The notes beneath the pieces were generated by a model. It made no database searches and was not told the origin of the DNA. It saw nothing but the letters and a program-made list of their open reading frames with translations. A DNA stretch of 38,205 nucleotides from Actinomycetes bacterium. Its GTDB lineage: Bacteria > Actinomycetota > Actinomycetes > Mycobacteriales > Mycobacteriaceae. Shown here piece by piece: positions 6,974 through 14,559 of the stretch. Every line of letters starts with the position of its first letter. Position 1 is the stretch's first letter. The stretch spans positions 1 to 38,205 of the forward strand of contig JAHZJB010000034.1 in assembly GCA_022601135.1 (NCBI GenBank). The letters run 5' to 3'. Position numbers and translations under genes: made by a program.

Positions 6974-7330
6974 GGGCTGCAGCACCCCGTCTTCGCCCAG
7001 GCATCAGCAAACGCAAGGGGCCAAAGGTGACAGAGACGCAGAAGTTGCCCGCGTTGAACTTCCGCGGCCATTCGCCGACCGCGAACCACTACACGGGAGT
7101 AGCATGCCCGCGGCGCCGTTCATATTTGCTTTACCACACCGCAACGCGGCGTTAAGGCGCGGGCGTACTGCCCGAATTCGAGGCACCCGAGGCGGGAGTG
7201 GCGACCCTCAGACAAGAACGATGTGAGTAATTTTTCGGTTTGCAGTTGGTTGTAGACCTAACTGTCGCTACGATGATCAGCAAATACGCCACCCGGAAAG
7301 CCCGTTTGTACGTATGTGGAGGTCAACATC
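6974..7330 (+). promoter_or_regulatory. Long espR upstream region with promoter
   Basis: A 357-base stretch before espR. TTGGTT (7246-7251), a 17-bp spacer and TACGAT (7269-7274) form a good promoter, giving an untranslated leader of about 50 nt. GGAGG (7318-7322) is 8 nt before the espR ATG. The left half holds one weak small ORF (7027-7155). The espR upstream region is also long in Mtb, where it is a regulatory target. Confidence 0.5.
7027..7155 (+). CDS. Possible 42-residue protein or gene remnant
   Basis: GTG 7027 is preceded by AAGGGG (7015-7020) with a 6-nt spacer. The first ~24 codons (MTETQKLPALNFRGHSPTAN onward) have coding-like third positions and no stop; the remaining Arg-rich end does not look like a folded protein. 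It may be the 5' remnant of a gene such as the Rv3848-like membrane protein expected at this place, truncated by deletion. No similarity is recognised with confidence. Confidence 0.3.
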   Translation: MTETQKLPALNFRGHSPTANHYTGVACPRRRSYLLYHTATRR

Positions 7331-7729
7331 ATGAGCAATACCTTTGCCGCTCGCCTAAACCGGCTGTTCGAAGTGGTATATCCACCCGGACGGGGTCCCC
7401 ATACCTCGGCCGAAGTGATCGCGGCATTGAAGGCTGAGGGTGTGACGATGTCCGCTCCCTACCTCTCGCAGTTGCGTTCCGGCAACCGAACGAACCCCTC
7501 CGCGGCAACGATGGCGGCGCTTGCCAACTTCTTCCGGATCAAGCCGGCGTACTTCACCGACGACGAGTACTACGAGAAGCTCGACAAAGAGCTCACCTGG
7601 CTCGCCGGCATGCGTGACGAAGGCGTTCGCCGGATCGCGGCCCGCACGGTCGGCCTGTCGCCAGAAGCCCAACAGGACATCTCGCTGAAGGTCGACGAAC
7701 TACGCCTTCGCGAGAACCTGGACAGTTAG
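7331..7729 (+). CDS. espR: Nucleoid-associated regulator EspR
   Basis: A 132-residue protein of the same length as Mtb EspR (Rv3849) and very similar to it throughout. The N-terminal helix-turn-helix is seen in RLNRLFEVVYPPGRGPHTSA and the recognition helix region MSAPYLSQLRSGNRTNPSAA. The dimerising C-terminal helices follow FFRIKPAYFTDDEYYEKLDK. In Mtb it binds DNA as dimers of dimers, loops DNA and activates espACD, needed for ESX-1 secretion, plus other cell-wall genes. ATG 7331 with GGAGG upstream fits. Its convergent neighbours are an ImmA/IrrE metallopeptidase and a DUF6545 membrane protein. Confidence 0.95.
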   Translation: MSNTFAARLNRLFEVVYPPGRGPHTSAEVIAALKAEGVTMSAPYLSQLRSGNRTNPSAATMAALANFFRIKPAYFTDDEYYEKLDKELTWLAGMRDEGVRRIAARTVGLSPEAQQDISLKVDELRLRENLDS

Positions 7730-7775
7730 CCCGGCGCCGGAACCACGTCGGCAGCTGGCGAACCAACTCGCAGGC

Positions 7776-9014
7776 TCAAACGCTCTCGTCGGCAGGGTGG
7801 GCGCCGAGCGTGAGCCGACGATATTGGCCGGCGATCTCGAGGATCCACTCGCGGTCCGAATAGGCAGCGGGTTGGCGTAGCCATTCCAGGCCGGGAAATT
7901 GTCCGTGTTCGCCCTGGTCTGCATCCTTCCCCTGATAGATCCACCGGGCCAGGGCCTCGGCCTGCTCACACGGCGGCACGTCCGGCGGCGTCAGGTCCGC
8001 GAGGTCAACGAGCTGTTGGTCGGGTTCACACCCATCGCTGAGTTCACCCAGGTCGGTTTTGCCCCTCACACTGCCCGACTCGGCGAAGTTCTTTCCGCGC
8101 AGCGCAGTCACCGTGCCCCCGGCCTCGACGTGGGGCTGCGCACGGTCGGCAGCGGTCGCCTCCAGGAAGAGCGCATCAGAGATCAGGGACATCCGCTCAG
8201 CCACCCGGAACGCCAGCGGACCCCGCGGACGCACACCGATGCCCACATCGGGATGGCGGCGGCCGAGCTCATCGAGAATCGGCTGGATCATTCGCAGCTC
8301 CCGCCGCGCCCCGAACCAGTCTTCCACGCTGGGCAGCAACGAACCGGCTGCGACGATGAGCATGGCGCAGCCCAGCAGTGTTGCCGCGGCCCCGATCCCG
8401 ACCAGCCCACTCGTGCCGACGGCGCGCAGTAAGACGAAGGCAAGCGCGAGCACGATCAAGACGATCCCGATCGTGAACACGAACAGCGCCCGACCGCGTC
8501 GGGTGCGGTTGGAGTGCCGAAGCCCCGCCCACGCGACCAGGCTGAGCGCCAGCAACGAGTACAGCAACGGGAGCAGCCAGGCCAGCGAAGTGCCGCCCGT
8601 GCCTAAGTTGCGCTGGAGGTACTCATTGGGCGATACCTCCGCTTGTTGGCCGCTGGAGAAGAAGACGACGAGGCTCGCCACCGCGATGACTGCGGCGACG
8701 CTGTATTGCGCGATCGCGATCTTCTTGACGACCCCTGGTGACCGCACCGATGACACGGTGGTGATCATCACGCAACTTCCCGCTGCACACGCGATCAACG
8801 CCACCTGGCTGAGCCCGATCGAGATGTTTGGCCACCGCAACAGGTTGTCTACCAGCAGCGTCAGCGGCTGCCAGTTGAGCGCCGCCACGACACCCAAGCT
8901 GCCGAGCGCCAGAATCATCGCGGTGCTGACCAGCGACTGCTTGTTGACCAACGCCCACCCGATGCGCAGGCCGGTGGCCAATCCGAGAAGACCGGCAATC
9001 ACCCAGACGATCAA
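7776..9014 (-). CDS. DUF6545 (MAB_1171c-type) membrane protein
   Basis: About 412 residues: seven hydrophobic helices fill the N-terminal ~225 residues, and the remaining ~190 form a soluble cytoplasmic domain beginning near LLPSVEDWFGARRELRMIQP. This is the layout of the MAB_1171c family annotated as putative transporters. No transport motif is visible. The start is taken as TTG 9014, whose last two bases and following A form the TGA stop of the upstream metallopeptidase gene (TTGA overlap), so the pair is translationally coupled. The N-terminal Arg/Gly-rich extension in the same frame is the upstream gene read out of frame. Function unknown; family members are regularly linked to ImmA/IrrE and EspR-like HTH genes. 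Confidence 0.75.
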   Translation of the reverse strand: MIVWVIAGLLGLATGLRIGWALVNKQSLVSTAMILALGSLGVVAALNWQPLTLLVDNLLRWPNISIGLSQVALIACAAGSCVMITTVSSVRSPGVVKKIAIAQYSVAAVIAVASLVVFFSSGQQAEVSPNEYLQRNLGTGGTSLAWLLPLLYSLLALSLVAWAGLRHSNRTRRGRALFVFTIGIVLIVLALAFVLLRAVGTSGLVGIGAAATLLGCAMLIVAAGSLLPSVEDWFGARRELRMIQPILDELGRRHPDVGIGVRPRGPLAFRVAERMSLISDALFLEATAADRAQPHVEAGGTVTALRGKNFAESGSVRGKTDLGELSDGCEPDQQLVDLADLTPPDVPPCEQAEALARWIYQGKDADQGEHGQFPGLEWLRQPAAYSDREWILEIAGQYRRLTLGAHPADESV

Positions 9015-9502
9015 CCAAATGCCTCTCCGAGGCGAATCTGAAGAATCGACGCACGGTCGGAGGGAAGCCGCCCCAGCCGGTAGATGAGCAATGCCGCGAA
9101 GTCCTCGGCTTCCTGCTCCGCATCCTCGCCACTGGGCCCCATGCAGCCGGTGCGCTGATTGAGCATGTAGCCGATCAGATCGAAACTCGCCACCTCGGTG
9201 TTGTCCCTGGCCGCCTGTAGGACCGGAGTGCCCTCGTGACCGAGCACGAGGTGACCTAGTTCGTGGGCGAGGGTTCGATCCCAGGCGGGCAGCCCCTTCT
9301 GCACCAGGAACACATCGCGGTCCGAGTACTGGCGCCACTGACCGCACACGCCCGGCGGGAGGTCGGCAGTCTTGATGTCAATCGGTCTCCCGCGGCTCTC
9401 ACCTACCGCACCGACCAGCCGAGCCAGCGACACTTCGCCCTGCTTCGGCGCGAGATCGAGTACCTCACCGACCGCTCGCGTAACTTGGCGACTCGCAGGC
9501 AT
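9011..9502 (-). CDS. ImmA/IrrE family zinc metallopeptidase
   Basis: A 163-residue protein with the zincin motif AHELGHLVLGH (His80, Glu81, His84) and a downstream Glu cluster (EDAEQEAEDFAALLIYRLG) that supplies the third zinc ligand. ImmA/IrrE proteases cleave or inactivate an HTH repressor in response to a signal. The N-terminus (1-40) is short and helical, with no HTH of its own, so the partner regulator must be encoded elsewhere; EspR, next to this operon, has the expected HTH type. ATG 9502 follows AGGAGG by 5 nt; a candidate -10 TACCGT lies at 9545-9540. It is the first gene of a two-gene operon. Confidence 0.85.
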   Translation of the reverse strand: MPASRQVTRAVGEVLDLAPKQGEVSLARLVGAVGESRGRPIDIKTADLPPGVCGQWRQYSDRDVFLVQKGLPAWDRTLAHELGHLVLGHEGTPVLQAARDNTEVASFDLIGYMLNQRTGCMGPSGEDAEQEAEDFAALLIYRLGRLPSDRASILQIRLGEAFG

Positions 9503-9800
9503 ATGGCCTCCTCTCGATACTGCCCATGCGCTGCTCACCACGGTAGGGCTAGCAGATCCTGCTGGCTCATGACCCGTGCCCGAACCGCGTCGTCACCACG
9601 TTCCTACCCGCATGGCACCGACCGACCCGATGGATGGGTCAATTCTCGCACAATCGCAGCCCAGAGTTTGCTGAGAAGCTCGAATGCGTTGGTTTTCGGG
9701 TCGCAGCCATGACCGGGAATGCCGAGCGCTAGGGTTTGATCAGCGTCAGCGCCGGATGGCGGCGGGATGGGTCGACAAGACGACGTAGGAGGCAGCCGGG
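9503..9800. other. Divergent intergenic region
   Basis: 298 bases without a supported gene. It holds the candidate immA -10 (TACCGT, 9545-9540, minus strand), and on the plus strand TAGGGT (9730-9735), a possible -10 for the next gene, with AGGAGG (9787-9792) as its ribosome site. I see nothing else. Confidence 0.5.
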
Positions 9801-10466
9801 ATGAGTCTGTTCAAACGACGCACATCCCGGGCTACCCGCAGGGCCGAGGCCCGCGCGATCAAGGCGAAGGCCAAGCTCGAGGCGAAACTGGCGGCCAAGA
9901 ACGAGGCCCGCCAGTTCAAGTCAGCGCAGAAAGCTCAGTCACGTGCGCTGAAGGCGCAGCTCAAGGCTCAGCGCGAGAGCGACAAGACCGCACTCAAGGT
10001 TGCCGAAACAGAGCTGAAGGCAGCCCGCGAGGGCAAGTTGCTCTCGCCCACCCGGATCCGTAGGGCGTTTACCGTATCGCGTTTGCTGGCCCCGGTGGTG
10101 GTGCCACTGGCATACCGGGCGTCCATCGCCGCCCGCGGGCTGATCGATGAACGTCGCGCCGACAGGCTGGGCATCCCCCTGAGCCAGTTGGGGCAGTTCT
10201 CCGGGCACGGCGCCCGGCTCTCGGCGCGAATAGCCAGCGCGGAACAGTCGCTGCGGCAACTCGTGGACAACAAGCCCAAGGCGGCCAAAGACCCAGAGAC
10301 CAAGCAATTCGTCTCCGCCATGAATCAGCGACTCGGTGATCTGGCTGCCGCGGTCACCGCCGCCGAGAACATGCCGCCCGAACGCCGGCGCGCTGCGCAT
10401 GCGGCCATCGCCGAGGAACTAGACGGAATCGACGCCGACCTCATGGCCCGCCTGGGCGTGATCTGA
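9801..10466 (+). CDS. Rv3850-like protein (DUF6474 type)
   Basis: A 221-residue protein. Residues 1-80 are a highly charged Ala/Lys/Arg/Glu helix (RRAEARAIKAKAKLEAKLAA and so on), probably a long coiled coil or nucleic-acid-binding arm. A mildly hydrophobic segment (about 86-105, VSRLLAPVVVPLAYRASIAA) may associate with membrane. The C-terminal 110 residues are helical and end in LDGIDADLMARLGVI. AGGAGG is 8 nt before ATG 9801. The position between espR and hns is the Rv3850 position. Function unknown. It may be co-transcribed with copC, which starts 14 nt after its stop. Confidence 0.8.
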   Translation: MSLFKRRTSRATRRAEARAIKAKAKLEAKLAAKNEARQFKSAQKAQSRALKAQLKAQRESDKTALKVAETELKAAREGKLLSPTRIRRAFTVSRLLAPVVVPLAYRASIAARGLIDERRADRLGIPLSQLGQFSGHGARLSARIASAEQSLRQLVDNKPKAAKDPETKQFVSAMNQRLGDLAAAVTAAENMPPERRRAAHAAIAEELDGIDADLMARLGVI

Positions 10467-10480
10467 CCCGCCGCACCCCA

Positions 10481-11023
10481 GTGAGATCCACATACTTCAG
10501 GCCCCCGGTGGCCACCCACTACCTAGCAGTCGCGGCCCTGACCGTGGCGCTCCTCGGGGCGGCGCTGGCCTACGCGGGCGCCGCGTACGCGCATGCCGCG
10601 CTCATCGCGAGCGATCCCGTTGAGAATGCCGTGCTGACCGAACAGCCGCGCCGGGTGAGCGCGACGTTCAACGAACCGATGCAGGCCCAATTCGCCGCGA
10701 TGACCGTGATCGGGCCCGGTGGCAACACCTGGTCTGACGAAGAACCCGAGGTCGACGGAGCGGTGATCAGCGTTGGCGTCCGGCCAGGCGGCCCCAGCGG
10801 CGACTACACCGTGAACTACCGCGCCACGTCCGCCGACGGCCACGTCGTGTCTGGCTCCTGGTCCTACCGCCTCGATTCCGCCGCGCCGGGAAGCGGCGGA
10901 CCAGCTGTACCTGCCGCGCCCGCGCACCCGCCCGACGACGGACTACCGGTGTGGCCGTTCGCCGCGCTGGTATCGGGGATGGTGGCCGTCGGCGCGATTT
11001 GGGCGGTTCGGCGCAGGTTGTGA
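10481..11023 (+). CDS. copC: CopC-type periplasmic copper-binding protein
   Basis: About 180 residues. A signal peptide ends at AYA, leaving a mature His-Ala-Ala N-terminus; this His is a copper ligand in CopC proteins. The beta-sandwich carries VENAVLTEQPRRVSATFNEP and the second metal-site motif ADGHVVSGSWSYRL. A Pro/Ala linker and one C-terminal membrane helix (WPFAALVSGMVAVGAIWAV) anchor it outside the membrane. GTG 10481 gives a 37-residue signal peptide; GTG 10508 would give a more typical 28. The stop overlaps the start of copD (GTGA), so the two are coupled. CopC and CopD together act in copper acquisition or export. Mtb has no CopC at this position. Confidence 0.85.
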   Translation: MRSTYFRPPVATHYLAVAALTVALLGAALAYAGAAYAHAALIASDPVENAVLTEQPRRVSATFNEPMQAQFAAMTVIGPGGNTWSDEEPEVDGAVISVGVRPGGPSGDYTVNYRATSADGHVVSGSWSYRLDSAAPGSGGPAVPAAPAHPPDDGLPVWPFAALVSGMVAVGAIWAVRRRL

Positions 11024-11943
11024 CGCACCGTCGCGCGGTCACGGGCGCAGTGCTCGTCGTGGCGTCGGCGTGCGTGTTGGCGTGGGCACTGGCGTATCCG
11101 GCCGCATCGCTCACTCCAGCGTTGGCCAGGGCGGTATCCGACGGCGCGGCCATTCTCACCATGGGCCTGGCTGCCATTCCCGTCTTGGACACCGGGAGGT
11201 ACCGCCAGGAGTTACTGCGACGTGCTTCGGCACCGTTGATGATCGCGTCGGCCGTCTGGCTGGTCTCCGAGATCGTCCGGCTGGTTCTTGCGAGTGCCGA
11301 GGCCGCGGGTATCGGTATCACCCGGCTGGCCATGCAGACCGCAGTCGAGTACGCCCTGCAGACCGCACCCGGGCGGGCAAGTCTGATTTCGGTCACGGCA
11401 GCCGCGGCGGTGTGTGCGCTGGCAGCGGTGACTGGGCGCGCAGATACGGCACGGGGCGTCGCCACCGGCCTCGCCGGCGTCGGAATCCTGGGCCACCCAC
11501 TCACCGGGCACCTGTCGAGCAGCCCGTGGGGAGGTGCCGCGATCGCGGTGCACGCCCTGGCTGCGGCCTTGTGGTGCGGCCTACTCGCCGGACTGTTGCT
11601 CACCGTTGAGCACCGCGGTCAATGGGCCCGAATACTGCCCCGGTTCTCTCAGGTGTCGCTGCTTTGTGTGACGGTCCTCCTCGCCGCGGGTGTGCTCGGG
11701 GCGTCCGCGGTGATCGGCTCACCGACCGATCTGTATGCAACCGGCTACGGCAGGGTTCTGTCCGCCAAGGTCGTGCTGACCGCCGCGCTTGTCGCCCTGG
11801 CGTGGCGCAACCGCGCGAACTGGCTGCCCGCCGCCGAAACCCACCGCGCCACGGCCGTCGTCTCGAGATCACGCGCGCAGCGCGAACTGGCATTGATGGG
11901 AGCGGCACTGGCCGCAGCCGCCACCCTGGCGGTCACGGGGTGA
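11020..11943 (+). CDS. copD: CopD-type copper resistance membrane protein
   Basis: A 307-residue integral membrane protein with about eight hydrophobic helices. CopD-domain marks are VHALAAALWCGLLAGLLL, the GHPLTGHLSS loop with candidate His ligands, and YATGYGRVLSAKVVLTAALVALAWRNR near the C-terminus. It is thought to carry copper across the membrane, receiving it from or giving it to CopC. GTG 11020 overlaps the copC stop by 4 nt (GTGA). No copper operator (RicR or CsoR type) was found upstream. Confidence 0.85.
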   Translation: MTHRRAVTGAVLVVASACVLAWALAYPAASLTPALARAVSDGAAILTMGLAAIPVLDTGRYRQELLRRASAPLMIASAVWLVSEIVRLVLASAEAAGIGITRLAMQTAVEYALQTAPGRASLISVTAAAAVCALAAVTGRADTARGVATGLAGVGILGHPLTGHLSSSPWGGAAIAVHALAAALWCGLLAGLLLTVEHRGQWARILPRFSQVSLLCVTVLLAAGVLGASAVIGSPTDLYATGYGRVLSAKVVLTAALVALAWRNRANWLPAAETHRATAVVSRSRAQRELALMGAALAAAATLAVTG

Positions 11944-12021
11944 CACCGAACGCTCGCCGTCATACGGCCTGGCATGATGGGGGCACTGCCGAGTGCAGAT
12001 CAGTTGACAAGGAGCAGCGAC

Positions 12022-12489
12022 ATGGCAGACCAGACGGACCGGCCCGACGAAGGTCCCGGGGCCGCGATCCCTACGCCAGAGCCGTCAGCGCCGCCGGTGA
12101 GCGAGGCCGCCACCCCGAAGAAAACCGCACCCGCGAAGAAGTCCAGCAGCGCCAAGAAGACCCCCACAAAAAAGGCGGGCGCCAAGAAGACCCCCGCCAA
12201 GAAGGCACCCGCCAAGAAAGCTGCGCCGGCGAAGAAGACCACTGCCAAGAAGACCTCGCCTGCCCCCGCCCGACCGGCGGAATCCAACGGCAACGTGACC
12301 TCTGCGGCCAAAGAAGCGGCAGCACAAGCGAAGTCAACCGTGACTTCGGCCAGTAACACCGTGTCGGCTCTGCCTTCGGCCCAGCGCCAGGACCGCGATG
12401 CATCCGGTCTCCCGGTCGCCGCCGCACTGATCGCCGGGGTGCTCGCGATCCTGGCGGTGCTGTACCTGGCGCGGCGCGGCGGCGAGTGA
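12022..12489 (+). CDS. hns: Histone-like, membrane-anchored protein Hns (Rv3852-like)
   Basis: A 155-residue protein in three parts: an acidic Pro-rich start (1-33), a Lys/Ala/Pro-rich histone-H1-like region (about 34-85) built of [12 protein letters not shown] repeats, and a helical linker ([19 protein letters not shown]) before one C-terminal membrane helix (about 132-150, [21 protein letters not shown]). The basic region should bind DNA non-specifically, and the anchor would tether nucleoid to membrane, as proposed for Mtb Rv3852. ATG 12022 follows AAGGAG (12009-12014). The stop overlaps the rraA start. Confidence 0.88.
   Translation: MADQTDRPDEGPGAAIPTPEPSAPPVSEAATPKKTAPAKKSSSAKKTPTKKAGAKKTPAKKAPAKKAAPAKKTTAKKTSPAPARPAESNGNVTSAAKEAAAQAKSTVTSASNTVSALPSAQRQDRDASGLPVAAALIAGVLAILAVLYLARRGGE
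12129..12264 (+). repeat. Lysine-rich PAKK-type repeats in hns
   Basis: Degenerate short repeats (AAGAAG-containing 9- to 15-bp units) encode runs such as [19 protein letters not shown]. They resemble the repeats of histone H1-like bacterial proteins and are prone to length variation in frame. Confidence 0.65.
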
Positions 12490-12968
12490 GCATAGAACCC
12501 CGCCCGACCGCCGACTTGGTCGACGAAATCGGCTCCGAGGTGCGTAGCTGTGACCTGCAGTTCGGCCAGTACGGCGGCCGTTCGCAGTTCGCCGGGCCGA
12601 TCACGACCGTGCGCTGCTTCGAAGACAACGCGCTGCTCAAGTCGTTGCTGTCCGAACCCAGCGATGGCGGCGTACTGGTGATCGACGGGGAAGGTTCTTT
12701 GCACGCCGCTCTCGTCGGCGACGTGATCGCCGAGTTGGGTCGGTCCAACGGATGGTCAGGGTTGATCGTCAACGGCGCGGTGCGCGATTCGGCGATCCTG
12801 CGCACGCTCGACATCGGCATCAAGGCGCTGGGCACCAATCCCCGCAAGAGCGCCAAGACCGGCCTCGGCGTACGTGACGCGCCAGTCGAGTTCGGCGGCG
12901 TGGTTTTCGTCCCCGGACACATCGCCTACAGCGACGACGACGGAATCGTCGTCTCCGTTGGCGACTGA
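12486..12968 (+). CDS. rraA: RraA family protein
   Basis: A 160-residue RraA-fold protein. Family marks are [20 protein letters not shown] at the N-terminus, [21 protein letters not shown], the [14 protein letters not shown] motif with the substrate or metal site Arg-Asp, and [10 protein letters not shown]. Proteins of this fold either bind RNase E and inhibit it, or act as 4-hydroxy-4-methyl-2-oxoglutarate/oxaloacetate aldolases with a divalent metal; sequence alone does not decide. It was once named menG in Mtb. GTG 12486 overlaps the hns stop (GTGA), so translation is coupled. It is convergent with ethA, 9 bp between stops. Confidence 0.9.
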   Translation: MSIEPRPTADLVDEIGSEVRSCDLQFGQYGGRSQFAGPITTVRCFEDNALLKSLLSEPSDGGVLVIDGEGSLHAALVGDVIAELGRSNGWSGLIVNGAVRDSAILRTLDIGIKALGTNPRKSAKTGLGVRDAPVEFGGVVFVPGHIAYSDDDGIVVSVGD

Positions 12969-12977
12969 CTGCGTTGG

Positions 12978-14453
12978 TTACGCCGGCGCCGCCGAAGGCA
13001 CCCGATGCCGGGAAAACTCCAGCGCCGCGTCGTCCACCTTGCCCCGCCGGATCAGCTGCAAGTCGAGCAAGTAGTTCTGCTTCAGCCGCCACGGTGCCCG
13101 AGCTCCAGCCTTGGGCAGATAGTCAAGCGCCCGCAGCACATATCCCGGGGTGAAGTCCATCAGCGGCTGTGGTTCGACACTGCTGCCGGGGTGCCGGGGC
13201 TCGACGGTGTCGTAGCCATTGGCCTCCATGTAATTGATCACCCGACAGAAGAATTCGGAAACCAGGTCGGCCTTGAGAGTCCACGACGCGTTGGTGTACC
13301 CGATCGTGAACGCCAGGTTCGGCATTCGGGTGAGCATCATGCCCTTGTAGGCCATTGTGTCATTGAGCTCGATCGCCTCGCCGTTACGCGATACCGCCGC
13401 CCCACCGAAGAGCTGTAGGTTCAAACCCGTTGCGGTGATGATGATATCGGCTTCGAGGTGCTCACCGGAAGTCAGTTTGATACCGGTCTTGGTGAACCGA
13501 TCGATCGTATCGGTGACGACGTCGGCCTTACCGGCGCGGATGGTCTTGAACAGATCCCCGTTGGGCGCCAGGCACACCCGCTCGTCCCATGGCTGGTATC
13601 GCGGGTTGAAGTGCTTGTCGACATCGAAGCCTTCGGGCAGTCGGTGGCGGGCCATCGTCAACAACTGTTTCCGGAACAGGTCTGGAAAGCGGCGAGCAAT
13701 CTGGTACTGGCCGGACTGCGTCAGGATGCTCTTCCACCGGTTCAGCACGTAGGCGGCCTTGGCCGGCAACCGTTTGTTGGTCTGCACCGTGAACGGGTCG
13801 ACATCGGGCAGCGCCGCGATGAACGTCGGCGATCGCTGCAGCATCGTCAAATGACCTGCACCAGAATTGGCGAGTGCGGGTATCAGGGTGACGGCAGTGG
13901 CCCCACTGCCGATCACCACGATCCGTTTGCCCGCATAATCGAGGTCCTCGGGCCAGTGTTGCGGATGGACGATCGCACCCTCGAAGTCCTCAGATCCCGC
14001 GAACTCGGGCGAGAACGCCTGGTCATAGTTGTAATAGCCACTGCAGGCCATCAGATACCGACAGCAGATTTCGACCTGCTCTCCATCGCGTTCAACGGTC
14101 AACGTCCAGCGAGCGTCGGCGTCCGACCAGTCGGCCGATCTGACATGCTGTCCGTAGCGGATGTGCTTGTCGATGCCGTACTCGGCGACCGTGTCCTTGA
14201 GGTAGCCGATGATGTCGGGGCCATCGGCGATCGCCTTCTCCGAAGTCCACGGCTTGAACCGGAAGCCCAAGGTGAACATGTCGGAGTCCGAGCGGATACC
14301 GGGATATTTGAACAGATCCCAGGTCCCCCCGAGATTGTCCCGGCGTTCCAGAATGACGTAACTCTTGGCTGGGCAGCGGTCTTGCAGATGCCAGGCCGCG
14401 CTAATGCCGGAGATACCGGCTCCGACGATGACAACGTCGACAAATTCGGTCAT
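12978..14453 (-). CDS. ethA: FAD-dependent Baeyer-Villiger monooxygenase EthA
   Basis: A 491-residue flavoprotein close to Mtb EthA (489 residues). It has the FAD-binding VGAGISGISA (11-16 core), the class B/BVMO fingerprint FEGAIVHPQHWP (157-168) and the NADPH-binding VIGSGATAVTL (182-187 core). EthA oxidises ketones to esters and activates the prodrug ethionamide by S-oxygenation; its natural substrate may be a mycolic-acid-related ketone. ATG 14453 has TAGCTT (14465-14460) 6 nt upstream, so the transcript should be leaderless, and the first EthR half-site overlaps that hexamer. Divergent from ethR, as in Mtb. Confidence 0.95.
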   Translation of the reverse strand: MTEFVDVVIVGAGISGISAAWHLQDRCPAKSYVILERRDNLGGTWDLFKYPGIRSDSDMFTLGFRFKPWTSEKAIADGPDIIGYLKDTVAEYGIDKHIRYGQHVRSADWSDADARWTLTVERDGEQVEICCRYLMACSGYYNYDQAFSPEFAGSEDFEGAIVHPQHWPEDLDYAGKRIVVIGSGATAVTLIPALANSGAGHLTMLQRSPTFIAALPDVDPFTVQTNKRLPAKAAYVLNRWKSILTQSGQYQIARRFPDLFRKQLLTMARHRLPEGFDVDKHFNPRYQPWDERVCLAPNGDLFKTIRAGKADVVTDTIDRFTKTGIKLTSGEHLEADIIITATGLNLQLFGGAAVSRNGEAIELNDTMAYKGMMLTRMPNLAFTIGYTNASWTLKADLVSEFFCRVINYMEANGYDTVEPRHPGSSVEPQPLMDFTPGYVLRALDYLPKAGARAPWRLKQNYLLDLQLIRRGKVDDAALEFSRHRVPSAAPA

Positions 14454-14459
14454 GACGTC

Positions 14460-14522
14460 AAGCTATCAACGCAGTGTCGAAGTAGTCAACGCCCTGTCGA
14501 TAATATCGACACGGTGTAAAGT
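14460..14522. promoter_or_regulatory. EthR operator and divergent ethA/ethR promoters
   Basis: Two 17-bp direct repeats ATCAACGCAGTGTCGAA (14465-14481) and GTCAACGCCCTGTCGAT (14485-14501) lie 20 bp apart. A near-perfect 17-bp palindrome TGTCGATAATATCGACA (14495-14511) follows. This arrangement, read on the minus strand, resembles the 55-bp OethR of Mtb as I recall it. The ethA -10 is TAGCTT (14465-14460, minus); the ethR-side -10 is TAAAGT (14517-14522), 7 nt before GTG 14530. EthR bound here would cover both. Confidence 0.75.
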
Positions 14523-14529
14523 CGTCCTG

Positions 14530-14559
14530 GTGAGCGCCGCCAGATTGTCACTGCCGTGA
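14530..14559 (+). CDS. First 9-codon minicistron of the ethR leader
   Basis: Encodes MSAARLSLP and stops at TGA 14557-14559, which overlaps GTG 14556-14558. TAAAGT (14517-14522) is 7 nt upstream, so this GTG should be the 5' end of a leaderless mRNA. Without the repeats inserted behind it, the same GTG would read directly into EthR (MSAASQTRSPRGRR), so it is probably the ancestral ethR start. Confidence 0.6.
   Translation: MSAARLSLP

Noticed and set aside
11622..12356. Open frame spanning copD and hns in another frame
   Set aside because: Its composition is Arg/Gly-rich and it conflicts with two recognised proteins.
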